Below are positions 54,671-62,469 of a DNA stretch of 64,000 nucleotides, in pieces. Below the pieces are notes generated by a model that worked only from the letters and a program-made list of their open reading frames with translations, was not told the origin of the DNA and did no database searches. The translations under genes and the position numbers were made by a program. Every line of letters starts with the position of its first letter. Position 1 is the stretch's first letter. The stretch comes from Cytophagales bacterium (GTDB lineage Bacteria > Bacteroidota > Bacteroidia > Cytophagales > Bernardetiaceae). Where the stretch lies: the NCBI GenBank assembly GCA_013299045.1, contig JAAFJX010000020.1, forward strand, positions 1-64,000, read 5' to 3'.

Positions 54671-54755
54671 AGCGAATGGCTCAAAGGTCAGAGGGTGAGA
54701 GTTTCTGTGCAACCATGTTTGGTAGGAGATTGAATCAAAGAAAAAGCCATTCGCT
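54671..54755. repeat. 11-bp inverted repeat in the insert
   Basis: AGCGAATGGCT (54671-54681) and AGCCATTCGCT (54745-54755) are exact complements 63 bases apart. The insert is missing from copy C, so it may be a separate small element placed in copy B. Confidence 0.65.
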
Positions 54756-54757
54756 GG

Positions 54758-54788
54758 TTTAGATGAAAAAAGTTGTTTTTCATCTAAA
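54758..54788. repeat. Perfect 13-bp hairpin
   Basis: TTTAGATGAAAAA, loop AGTTG, TTTTTCATCTAAA. The right arm continues into sequence conserved in copy C, while the left arm is specific to copy B, suggesting an inverted duplication created when the insert formed. Confidence 0.75.
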
Positions 54789-55035
54789 TTGGCCTTTTGC
54801 GAGGCTTGATTTCTTTGCTATGCCCTACGGTCGGAACTTTCAGCTTGCGCTTCAGTGCTGCATCAAGGCAAAAAGTAGAGAGGAGAAGTCTATCAAAGGC
54901 CGTCAAGGTGTTCCCAAAATAGGTAAACTATCCTCCTTAAATTTAGCTTACATCTATTGAATGTACTTTTTAAGGGACTACTATCTAACTTGTTGCTATT
55001 TGGCTGCCACTTAAAAAGTCTTTCTAAGACATATC

Positions 55036-55133
55036 TAGTTGTCCCTTAAAAAATATCTAAGATATTTTAAAGATGAAATTCTTGTTTAATTTTCTGATAA
55101 TAAAGACTTTAAATACATTTTAAGGGAAAACTA
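55036..55133. mobile_element. 98-bp miniature inverted-repeat element
   Basis: Begins TAGTTGTCCCTTAAAA (55036-55051) and ends TTTTAAGGGAAAACTA (55118-55133), with an AT-rich interior. The same termini bound the 1-kb element next to it, occur at 23301, and the interior is repeated in inverse orientation at 53962-54034. The size, palindromic ends and lack of coding capacity fit a MITE; TA at each end suggests mobilisation by a transposase that targets TA, which is not present in the window. Confidence 0.55.
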
Positions 55134-55152
55134 TTTATTTTTTTAGGAACAA

Positions 55153-55935
55153 CTATTTGGCATCTACTTCTTTTTTAAAACTTTTGAAGGCTCTAAAAAA
55201 GCAAGTAGCGACTGTACTTTGGCCTTCGACAGTGTTCAAATACTTTTCTTCTGCTGAGTTTGTTAGGAAGCCTGTTTCTATCAAAACACTTGGCATAGAG
55301 GTCTTCCAGAGCACTAAAAAGCCACTTTGCTTGACCCCACGTGAAGTGCGCTTGGCGTAGGTTTTTATCTCTGTCTCAATTTTTTGAGCAAAACGCAAAC
55401 TCTGCGATTGGTAAGCACTTTGGTAGTTAGACATTCTGATATAAGAAAGCATATTGTTTGGGTCAAAATTTTGGTAGCGTTTTTTATAGTCTGATTCTTG
55501 CAGAATAGAGGCATTCTCGCGCATAGCTACTTCCAAGTTATCGTCTGTTTTATGCGTACCCATGACATAGGTTTCAGTTCCTGCCGTGCTTTTATTCTTG
55601 GAGGAGTTGCAATGAATAGAGATAAAGAGGTCTGCCTTGCTGCGGTTGGCAATAGCCGCGCGCTCGTCTAGCTCTACAAAAACATCGGTTTTACGCGTGT
55701 AAATAACTTTAACGGCAGGAAATTCTTTGTTTATCATCTTGCCTAGAGCCAGGGTAATGGCCAAAGCAATGTGTTTTTCGTGTTTATAGCTACGGCCAAG
55801 TGTGCCTGGGTCTTTTCCGCCATGCCCAGCATCTAGCACCACCGTCAGCAGTTTTTTGTCGGGTTTTTGGGGCTGTGCGGCCGCCAGAGCGAAACACAAA
55901 GCGAAGCAAAAAGTAATTCGTAAGTAAGAGGTCAT
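55153..55935 (-). CDS. N-acetylmuramoyl-L-alanine amidase (Amidase_3)
   Basis: A 260-residue exported cell-wall hydrolase. A signal peptide (about 1-20, ending LAAAQPQ) precedes the catalytic domain with zinc-ligand blocks VVLDAGHGGKDPGT near residue 32, SIHCNSSKN near 108, and the C-terminal IETGFLTNSAEE that carries the catalytic Glu. It cleaves the bond between MurNAc and the stem peptide during cell separation. An in-frame ATG at 56043 would bury the signal peptide 36 residues in, so 55935 is chosen. Confidence 0.93.
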   Translation of the reverse strand: MTSYLRITFCFALCFALAAAQPQKPDKKLLTVVLDAGHGGKDPGTLGRSYKHEKHIALAITLALGKMINKEFPAVKVIYTRKTDVFVELDERAAIANRSKADLFISIHCNSSKNKSTAGTETYVMGTHKTDDNLEVAMRENASILQESDYKKRYQNFDPNNMLSYIRMSNYQSAYQSQSLRFAQKIETEIKTYAKRTSRGVKQSGFLVLWKTSMPSVLIETGFLTNSAEEKYLNTVEGQSTVATCFFRAFKSFKKEVDAK

Positions 55936-56179
55936 TAGCTGCTTATTTATTGGACTGAAGCCCATTTTTGTCTTTTGTCTAAACGTTCTAAGCATTAAAA
56001 CATTACAAAGTTTTATCTCAAAAGAGAACTTTCTTAGATGCAAGCGAAAGACCGATATGTTGTATAACCTAAATTTTCATAAGAAAGGCTTTGGCCTGAT
56101 GGCTGGATTTTTTAAAAAAAATGCCTATTATTGCCGCGTTAAAAATTAGACTCTCTCATTCTTTGATACCTTAGTTGTT

Positions 56180-56629
56180 ATGCCCAATAAAATGATTTTA
56201 CTGCTTTTGGTAGTATTGTGTGCCTTGCAGGCTTGTAAATCTGGTTCAGGTGCTTCGCATAATAAAGCAGCTGAGCTTCCATTACAAGTAGTTTTCCGAA
56301 ACACACTTACGAACTTGCCGCAAGGCTGCCACGTCTTTAATAGCGTAGAAGACCTACAAAAATTAAAAGACGAAAACGTGATTGCAGCGCTCTCTAAGCG
56401 AGACTTTAGCAAGGAAACTCTACTTATGATAGTGCAGGCACAGCGCAGCAGTGGAGGTTTTAATACTGATGTTCTTAAAATTACGGAAACAAAGTCTAAG
56501 ATGACGATTGACTACCGCGAAACTGCTCCCGCTCCTGATGTTATTACTATTTCAGCCATTACGTATCCTACAATAGCTTTTGTAGTGCCTAAAACCAAGA
56601 AAAAAATTGCATTTACCCTACAAAAATAG
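56180..56629 (+). CDS. PrcB C-terminal-like lipoprotein
   Basis: A 149-residue lipoprotein: hydrophobic start and lipobox LQACK near residue 20. The last 75 residues, with QRSSGGFNTDVLKITET, RETAPAPDVITISAITYPTI and a terminal Lys-rich strand, match the PrcB C-terminal domain, first described with the dentilisin protease complex of Treponema. In other bacteria it occurs as a free lipoprotein of unknown function, as here. The downstream synthase gene starts 13 bases after the stop. Confidence 0.75.
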   Translation: MPNKMILLLLVVLCALQACKSGSGASHNKAAELPLQVVFRNTLTNLPQGCHVFNSVEDLQKLKDENVIAALSKRDFSKETLLMIVQAQRSSGGFNTDVLKITETKSKMTIDYRETAPAPDVITISAITYPTIAFVVPKTKKKIAFTLQK

Positions 56630-56642
56630 CAACAGGTCATTT

Positions 56643-57380
56643 GTGAGCACTTTAGAGACTGCGCATCAAAATCAGCAAAAGTGTTTGGCCATGTTGCTAG
56701 ACCCCGACAAAATAGATGTAGCAGCTCTTTCTACTTATCTTCGTTCTAAGGCTACTAAGCCAGATTTTCTGCTTTTGGGAGGAAGTTTATTGACGCAAGG
56801 CAGTTTAGCGGGTCTTATTGATGTGCTTAAACCTCTCACTTCAATTCCTTTGGTTATTTTTCCTGGCAATTATTTACAAATTGATGGGCGTGCAGATGCG
56901 TTTTGGCTGCTGTCTTTGGTTTCGGGCAGGAATCCTGAATATTTGATTGGACAACACGTTGTGGCAGCACCTTTGCTTGCAAAAAGCAACCTTGAGGTAA
57001 TTCCTGTGGCCTATCTGCTCATAGAAAGTGGCCGAACAACTGCTGTAGAATACATCAGCCAGACCAGGCCACTACCTGCTCACAAACCAGAGCTGACTGC
57101 TTGTACAGCCTTAGCAGCAGCCCAACTCGGTATGCGTTTGGTGTATTTGGAAGGAGGCAGCGGCGCTCTCAATCCTGTACCAGAAGCACATATAAAAGCC
57201 GTTACATATACCGTTGATGTACCCTTGGTAGTAGGCGGTGGCATACGCACTCCTGAGCAAGCCAAGCGTGCATGGTCAGCAGGAGCTACAGTCGTGGTGG
57301 TTGGCAGTGCTTCGGAGGATAACTTGGGCATCATGAACGAACTTGCGCTTATGCGTAACACGCTGAATGCAAATGGGTAG
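56643..57380 (+). CDS. Geranylgeranylglyceryl/heptaprenylglyceryl phosphate synthase
   Basis: A 245-residue TIM-barrel prenyltransferase of the PcrB/GGGPS family. Family motifs are CLAMLLDPDKID near residue 15, LLGGSL near 40, VYLEGGSGA near 163 and VVGGGIRTPEQAKRAW near 196 for phosphate binding. It joins a polyprenyl diphosphate to sn-glycerol-1-phosphate, giving archaeal-type ether lipid precursors; Bacteroidota enzymes usually prefer geranylgeranyl diphosphate, but their cellular use is unclear. No ATG fits: a GTG at 56643 is the best start, since a TTG at 56607 overlaps the preceding gene. Confidence 0.92.
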   Translation: MSTLETAHQNQQKCLAMLLDPDKIDVAALSTYLRSKATKPDFLLLGGSLLTQGSLAGLIDVLKPLTSIPLVIFPGNYLQIDGRADAFWLLSLVSGRNPEYLIGQHVVAAPLLAKSNLEVIPVAYLLIESGRTTAVEYISQTRPLPAHKPELTACTALAAAQLGMRLVYLEGGSGALNPVPEAHIKAVTYTVDVPLVVGGGIRTPEQAKRAWSAGATVVVVGSASEDNLGIMNELALMRNTLNANG

Positions 57381-57410
57381 CTTAAAGCCTCATCAGAGGC
57401 ACCCCCGTCA

Positions 57411-58442
57411 TCAAACTTTTGTAAGCCTTTCAAAGACTTTTTCGGCTAATTTCTGGGTAAAGTTTTCAATGAAATAAGCCCCGGCTAGAGGGTCTGCCAC
57501 ACGACCAATATGTGCCTCTTCTTTGAGTAAATTGCTGATATTAAGAGCGATGCGGTGCCCTAATACGCTTTCTTCATGGGGCAGAACGGTCAGAGCTTGT
57601 ACGCCACCCAATGCGCCTGCCAAGGCTTGTGACGTATTGCTAATCATATTTGAATTGGGCTCGCTTTGCAGCAAACTTGTTTGGGCGTGTACAAAAGCAT
57701 CTTTTTCAGAAAAATCTGCACCATAGCTCTCTGCTAACATAGCATACAGCAAACGCAGGGCTTTTAGCTTGGCTATATCGCTAAAAAAATAGTTGCTAAG
57801 GCGTACTGAAAAACCTACTCTGCTAAAGTCCCACGCTTGGGGTGTTTCGCCTTGTGTATGCTGCAAAAGCATTTTGGCAGTTTGGAGAGCTTCTGCAATA
57901 TCGCGGCTGATTTCGGTAGTCGTGGACACGTTTACGAGCGTTAAACCCGGTTTTGATAAACTGCCTTCGTGTGGGTTAGAAAACAACAAAAAAGGCTTGA
58001 GAGGCCTTAAATAAGCATCAAGTGCTTGCGTGGCCAACGTATTGGAGTCATTGGCCAATATGCCTAAAGCGCAATAAGCTAACTCCACGTTCTTGAGCAA
58101 CAAGGGCCAATCTACTCCATTTTGCGCCCGAACGAGTAGGCCTTCAGCCCCCTGGTTGAGGCTTTGCAGAATGGCTTTGTTACAAAGGGCTTCTTGCCCA
58201 GCGCTCACCTCCCAAAATGGCATAGAAAGCCAATTATAGGGGTTTAACTGCCCTGTTTGAGGGTCAAATGCAAGGGCTTGTGCCGAAAACGTACTGAGGA
58301 CGGGCAGGGCCTCTATGGCTAAACCTTCCTCAGCCTGCCAAAAGAGTTTTTCTTCAAAACTCTCTCCTTTTAAATCTTTTTGTACGCGCTCATGCCAAGC
58401 AGCGTAGTTGGGTAGTACAAAGGCTTCAAACAGAGATTTCAT
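57411..58442 (-). CDS. mutA: Methylmalonyl-CoA mutase small-subunit-like protein, short
   Basis: A 343-residue protein matching the catalytic barrel of the methylmalonyl-CoA mutase small (beta) subunit: LKGESFEEKLFWQAEEGL near residue 24, NPYNWLSMPFWEV near 68, and SSYFF-like RLSNYFFSDIAKLKALRLLYA near 209, ending with DPLAGAYFIENFTQKLAEK. Usual small subunits run to 450 residues or more, so about 100 C-terminal residues are absent; the gene stops at LTKV. The partner large subunit (mutB) is not next to it. Either a genuinely shortened variant or a gene cut by a frameshift or deletion; the convergent GGGPS gene ends 30 bases away. Confidence 0.82.
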   Translation of the reverse strand: MKSLFEAFVLPNYAAWHERVQKDLKGESFEEKLFWQAEEGLAIEALPVLSTFSAQALAFDPQTGQLNPYNWLSMPFWEVSAGQEALCNKAILQSLNQGAEGLLVRAQNGVDWPLLLKNVELAYCALGILANDSNTLATQALDAYLRPLKPFLLFSNPHEGSLSKPGLTLVNVSTTTEISRDIAEALQTAKMLLQHTQGETPQAWDFSRVGFSVRLSNYFFSDIAKLKALRLLYAMLAESYGADFSEKDAFVHAQTSLLQSEPNSNMISNTSQALAGALGGVQALTVLPHEESVLGHRIALNISNLLKEEAHIGRVADPLAGAYFIENFTQKLAEKVFERLTKV

Positions 58443-58488
58443 AAAACAAAGCGCATTTTAAAATTTTTTTGTAGGTTGAAATTTGGTG

Positions 58489-58848
58489 TTACTTCTCTTT
58501 AAAAGCTACGCCAACAGCTACCAAAGCTAAACCAATGACTATATGCAAGACATCGTCTGCTGTTTTTGGAAGGAAATATTCGTAAGGAAACTGCTTAGTA
58601 AAGCTAGACAAAAACTGCAGCAAGTCAATAAGGCCAAAGCCGACGTTGAAAAAGCTGGCGAACTGGTCGCGCTTGCTTACATACGCAATGAGCGTTCCGA
58701 GCACCCCAAAGCCAATATGAAAATAGTTGTACGCAGGCTCTCCACTCATAAGCGCATATTCGGCAGGAATGACAAAACCTAAAATGCCCGCTAGAATCAA
58801 GATAGGGCCAAAAAATGATAAAACTTTAACGTTAAGACTTGTTTCCAT
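58489..58848 (-). CDS. Small four-helix membrane protein (DUF4383-like)
   Basis: A 119-residue protein with four predicted helices. The third and fourth helices are joined by a polar stretch with LPKTADDVLHIVIGLALVAVG, similar to the NxxDxxLHxxxG pattern of DUF4383 proteins. Function unknown. An in-frame ATG at 58950 would add 34 residues that do not match; 58848 is the likely start. It is followed on the same strand by mutA, 46 bases away. Confidence 0.65.
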   Translation of the reverse strand: METSLNVKVLSFFGPILILAGILGFVIPAEYALMSGEPAYNYFHIGFGVLGTLIAYVSKRDQFASFFNVGFGLIDLLQFLSSFTKQFPYEYFLPKTADDVLHIVIGLALVAVGVAFKEK

Positions 58849-58956
58849 GCTTTTGTAGTATATCTTATTTTTTAGAATGCACAAAGCTAGCAAAAAGTTA
58901 TGCGGCGCAAACAAAGATGGCCAACAAAAATAGAAGCATTTTTTTAACAAATTTTT

Positions 58957-58983
58957 AACTAATTTTTTAGTTGTAAAACTAAA
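58957..58983. promoter_or_regulatory. Three phased half-sites, probable BlaI-type operator
   Basis: AACTAA (58957-58962), TTAGTT (58967-58972) and AACTAA (58977-58982) are spaced exactly 10 bp apart, giving two overlapping palindromes; the second extends to TTTAGTT-GTAA-AACTAAA (58966-58983). They overlap the -33 element at 58971. This fits autorepression by the BlaI/MecI-like product of the next gene, whose dimers bind dyads and can bind side by side. Confidence 0.6.
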
Positions 58984-59001
58984 TAAATAGATTTACCTTT
59001 G
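58971..59001 (+). promoter_or_regulatory. Promoter of the BlaI/M56 operon
   Basis: TTG (58971-58973), 20 bases, TACCTTTG (58994-59001). Start near 59008, leader about 40 bases. Confidence 0.7.
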
Positions 59002-59047
59002 TGCGTATAACCGTTACTCAAAATTTAAGTATAAAAACAGACTGATT

Positions 59048-59422
59048 ATGAAGCGACTGACCAAAGCTGAAGAAGAAATCATGCAAATTTTATGGACGTT
59101 GCAAGAAGCATACGTTCGTGATATCATTGAACAAATGCCAGACCCTAAACCAGCTTACACAACGGTTTCTACTGTGATTCGGGTTTTGGAAACCAAAGGC
59201 TTTGTAGCTCATAAAACACTTGGCAACACACACTTGTACCACCCACTTATGCAAAAAGAGGACTATGCCATGCAAAGCGCAAAAGGCTTGCTCTCTGACT
59301 ATTTTGGTGGTTCTTTTACAAAACTGGCTTCATACTTTGCTGCCGACACTGATGTCAATATGAAAGATTTGGAAAAAATGCTCAAAAGCATTGACGACAA
59401 ACTCTCGGACAAGGATTCCTAA
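59048..59422 (+). CDS. BlaI/MecI/CopY family transcriptional repressor
   Basis: A 124-residue winged-helix repressor. The opening LTKAEEEIMQILWTLQEAYVRDI and KPAYTTVSTVIRVLETKGFVAHK give the helix-turn-helix and wing of the family; the C-terminal helices (about 78-118) form the dimer. In BlaR-type systems a sensor M56 peptidase cleaves the repressor on signal. The sensor gene follows after 45 bases. Its own promoter carries the phased operator at 58957. No beta-lactamase gene is adjacent, so the regulated trait is unknown. Confidence 0.92.
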   Translation: MKRLTKAEEEIMQILWTLQEAYVRDIIEQMPDPKPAYTTVSTVIRVLETKGFVAHKTLGNTHLYHPLMQKEDYAMQSAKGLLSDYFGGSFTKLASYFAADTDVNMKDLEKMLKSIDDKLSDKDS

Positions 59423-59467
59423 TAAAAGACCTAAAACGTTTAACGCACCCCAAAATCACTGACGACC

Positions 59468-61258
59468 ATGAGCAACTGGATTACTTATTTCCTTACAGCC
59501 AATATTTGTCTGGCCATCTTTTATCTTTTTTATAGGGTGTTTTTGGTGCGCGAAACTTTTTTTAGGTTCAACAGAGCCTATTTGCTCAGCGCCATTTTGC
59601 TATCCTTCCTGATTCCCGCTTTGGATACGCGCATGGAAAGCGCATTCTTGAACCAGTTTTCGATGCTAGGCAACTGGTCTTTGGACGAAAAACAGCATAT
59701 TGGCCAACTTTTAATTGTTGATATAGAACAAGAACCGAATCTTCAGAAAGAGGAGATTGATGTACTTCTTAATTCCCAGAAAAAGCCCATGCTTGTTTCC
59801 GCATTGCCTAAAGATGCAGAAATACACACGATTACGTTTGATGAAAAGCCAGAACAAGAAGCTAGTTTTTATGATTTAGTATTGAATTGCAACAACTACT
59901 GGCCATATTTTTTAGGTCTTATTTCTTTTGTTTTTTTGATACGACTCTTGGTTTCAGTTCTTCAAATGACCATTTTGGCTTTTAAGTACCGCTCCAAAAG
60001 CAAAAAAAAGTACAGAGCTGTTTTTGTGGATTCTGCCCTACCCACTTTCTCTTTTTTTAGTTTGTTGTTCTGGCAGAGCAATCAGCAACTTACTAACAGC
60101 GAAAAGCGCCAGGTCTTTTTGCATGAAATGGTGCATATTCGCCAATATCACTCTTTTGATGTATTACTTTGTGAAGTCCTGATTGTGCTGACTTGGTTTA
60201 ACCCCTTTAGCTATTTGTATCGTCGTGCCTTGAAGGATATACACGAATTTGAAGCCGACCGCAGCGTTTTAAAGACCGAGAAGGCATCGGATTATGCACG
60301 CTTGCTTTTAGCGCAAGTATTCGGAACATCGCGTTTGACTTTAGCCAATCATTTTGCACAGTCTCAGCTCAAGAAACGTATTTTGATGATGGCCAAAGAC
60401 AATTCACATACACTTAACTCATGGAAATACCTTTTGGTGATTCCTTTAATCGTCTTCTTGGGTTTACAGTTCGGTCATTACGAGCAGTCTGTTGTACTCA
60501 ATGCAGGTGAGTCTATCAAAGGGTTTAAAGCAAAAGTGCTTAAAACACAAGGCTGGATAAGCGCCATAGACATGAGCGAAGCAGATATGTACGTCAGCGA
60601 GCCAGAAAAAGCAGAAACGAAGCTAGCCCTTGCTATGGAAAAGACGATGTCGGTTTGCTCAAAAAATGACACTGACGCAAAAAGGGATAAATTTATGGCT
60701 GATGCTTCTCGCTCTGATTCTGATAAAGCCAGCGAAGTAGCTAAACGAGAAGCAGAGCGTGCGCTGGCTGCTTCAGAATATATGAACTGCGAAAAAGAAA
60801 AGCGGCTTCAGGAGTTACAAAAGAAAGAATCGGAGAGAGCCAAGTTGCGTCATTTGGCTTTTCTGAATGCTGAAGCATCTGTACCCGCCCCGCCCAGCCC
60901 CGTCCTGAATGTGTACAATAATTTTACAGTAGCAGAACCTATTATCATTTGCAAGTCCACAACCAAAGAGGAAATTGGCTCTAAAGCAAAGGTTCATATT
61001 AAGGTGAATACAAAAGATGTTAAAAAACAAGCAGAAAGCAATTTGCTTGTTTTCAAGGATTTAATTAGCTCTCCTCATTTTAGAATCAAAACCAAGCGCA
61101 AAATGAAAACCATCATGCGTATCAATGATTTGGTGATAGACATGGACGAACTGAATGCAGAAAGTATGAAAGCTCTTGAAGAACATCTTTTGGAGTTGCA
61201 GAATATCCAAAAGGGCATTGAAATTCAAGTAGAGCATTTGAACTCAGACATACAGTAA
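59468..61258 (+). CDS. M56 (BlaR1-type) membrane metallopeptidase sensor
   Basis: A 596-residue protein. Helices near 5-25, 35-52, 140-165 and one near 318-333 surround the cytosolic zinc peptidase loop, which holds HEMVH at residues 219-223 and the downstream HEFEADRSV near 258. This is the gluzincin motif of BlaR1/MecR1. The extracellular C-terminal part (about 340-596) is charged, Lys/Glu-rich and not a penicillin-binding domain, so the ligand is unlikely to be a beta-lactam. It is expected to cleave the repressor encoded just upstream. Confidence 0.9.
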   Translation: MSNWITYFLTANICLAIFYLFYRVFLVRETFFRFNRAYLLSAILLSFLIPALDTRMESAFLNQFSMLGNWSLDEKQHIGQLLIVDIEQEPNLQKEEIDVLLNSQKKPMLVSALPKDAEIHTITFDEKPEQEASFYDLVLNCNNYWPYFLGLISFVFLIRLLVSVLQMTILAFKYRSKSKKKYRAVFVDSALPTFSFFSLLFWQSNQQLTNSEKRQVFLHEMVHIRQYHSFDVLLCEVLIVLTWFNPFSYLYRRALKDIHEFEADRSVLKTEKASDYARLLLAQVFGTSRLTLANHFAQSQLKKRILMMAKDNSHTLNSWKYLLVIPLIVFLGLQFGHYEQSVVLNAGESIKGFKAKVLKTQGWISAIDMSEADMYVSEPEKAETKLALAMEKTMSVCSKNDTDAKRDKFMADASRSDSDKASEVAKREAERALAASEYMNCEKEKRLQELQKKESERAKLRHLAFLNAEASVPAPPSPVLNVYNNFTVAEPIIICKSTTKEEIGSKAKVHIKVNTKDVKKQAESNLLVFKDLISSPHFRIKTKRKMKTIMRINDLVIDMDELNAESMKALEEHLLELQNIQKGIEIQVEHLNSDIQ

Positions 61259-61413
61259 TTTTATGAGTTGAATCTAGGCTCACAAAATCCATAAATGCGC
61301 CGATACGGGCTTCTGTTCGTTTCTGCGCATTTTTTTACGTATTGGTAGGCACTATTTGTGTTATCAGGAGCGTTGTAAAGCATTGTAAAGTAAATTTTTT
61401 TTGGGGATTGACT

Positions 61414-62454
61414 ATGAAAAATGTGCAAACATCTTATCAAAAATACCTGGGCTGCCTTGCTATCTTGCTGGTTCTACTCCTAAGTCTTTGGGCTTGTTCT
61501 AGCGATTCCAACGAACATTTTGTAGATGTTTCGCAAGTACAAGCCAAGGTGGTTTTTAACCGTGCAGATGTGGCTATTACCCAAGCCCAAAGCCGTGAGC
61601 AAATCATTGATTACATCAAAAAAAATGTACGTTTTGCGGAGCGTGGCCTACGCATACAGCAGTATCCATCAGAGTATATTTTGCTAGAAGAGCTGTTTAA
61701 AGTATCGCAAAGTTCATTTATTGATACAATCAATCAGAAGATAGCAGAGGTGCATGGCACAAAACTAGAAAATATTGACAAATCTCTGACGAGCCTTTTC
61801 AAGCACACCAAGTACTATTTTCCTGATTTTAAAGAACCTGTCATTTATACAATGGTTTCTGGTTATTCGCCTGGCAATGACCTTATTCTGGCTGATAGCT
61901 TTGCTGTGGTGGGGTTAGATTTTTACTTGGGCGCAAGATACTCGCCCTACCGCCCACGTGTGGAAGATGTGCCGCAATATATGTGGCGGCGTTTTGCGCC
62001 CGAAACCCTGCCCTTGCATTTGTCCATGCAGCTTTCTACTAAATTTGCCAAAGGCGACCCTAAAGATAAAACCCTTTTGGCCACCATGATAGACTGGGGC
62101 AAAACACTTTATTTTTGCCGCAAACTGAATCCTGTGCTACCTGACTCTGTTATTATGGGCTATACGGCAGAGGAGTGGAAAAATGTATCTGCCTCAAAAG
62201 AAGTGGTTTGGGGTTATTTTGTAGAGAAAAACCTGTTTTTTGACCAGAGCCGTGATGTAAAAATTCGTTTTATTGGTGAGCGTCCTTTTACTTCTGATAT
62301 TTCTGAAAAATGTCCTGGCCGTGTGGGGGCATGGTTGGGCTGGGAAGTCGTAACGGCCTACATGAAACGCCACCCCAATACTTCTCTGAAACAGCTTATG
62401 GAAATGACTGATGCCCGAAAAATATTTGAGGAGTCTAAGTACAGGCCAGAGTGA
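61414..62454 (+). CDS. gldB: Gliding motility lipoprotein GldB
   Basis: A 346-residue lipoprotein with lipobox LWACSS near residue 28. The body, with YFPDFKEPVIYTMVSGYSPG near 128, DFYLGARYSPYRP near 168 and the C-terminal GRVGAWLGWEVVTAYMKRHP, corresponds to GldB of gliding Bacteroidota. GldB is required for gliding in Flavobacterium johnsoniae and is thought to assist assembly of the type IX/gliding apparatus. An in-frame ATG at 61342 precedes it; the lipoprotein signal supports 61414. gldC, often the next gene, is absent here. Confidence 0.9.
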   Translation: MKNVQTSYQKYLGCLAILLVLLLSLWACSSDSNEHFVDVSQVQAKVVFNRADVAITQAQSREQIIDYIKKNVRFAERGLRIQQYPSEYILLEELFKVSQSSFIDTINQKIAEVHGTKLENIDKSLTSLFKHTKYYFPDFKEPVIYTMVSGYSPGNDLILADSFAVVGLDFYLGARYSPYRPRVEDVPQYMWRRFAPETLPLHLSMQLSTKFAKGDPKDKTLLATMIDWGKTLYFCRKLNPVLPDSVIMGYTAEEWKNVSASKEVVWGYFVEKNLFFDQSRDVKIRFIGERPFTSDISEKCPGRVGAWLGWEVVTAYMKRHPNTSLKQLMEMTDARKIFEESKYRPE

Positions 62455-62469
62455 TGGAGGTGGTTTTTT

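Larger units (their letters stand above)
53962..54983. mobile_element. Non-autonomous 1-kb element with terminal inverted repeats
   Basis: The 1257-base gap 53896-55152 holds no protein gene. This unit starts TAGTCTTCCCTTAAAAA (53962) and ends TTTTTAAGGGACTACTA (54983), inverted termini with a few mismatches. It contains the repeat core B, a hairpin-rich insert (about 54595-54775) and the segment shared with copy C (54781-54920). Bases 53962-54034 match the reverse complement of the miniature element at 55036-55133. Two short open frames (60 and 65 codons near 54580 and 54763) have no recognisable transposase motif. TA at both outer edges would fit insertion at a TA target. Confidence 0.5.

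Noticed and set aside
54580-54960. Two short open frames in the repeat block as transposase fragments
   Set aside because: They are interrupted, partly run through palindromes, and contain no DDE, HUH or serine-recombinase motif; the same sequence in copy C is not open in the same way.
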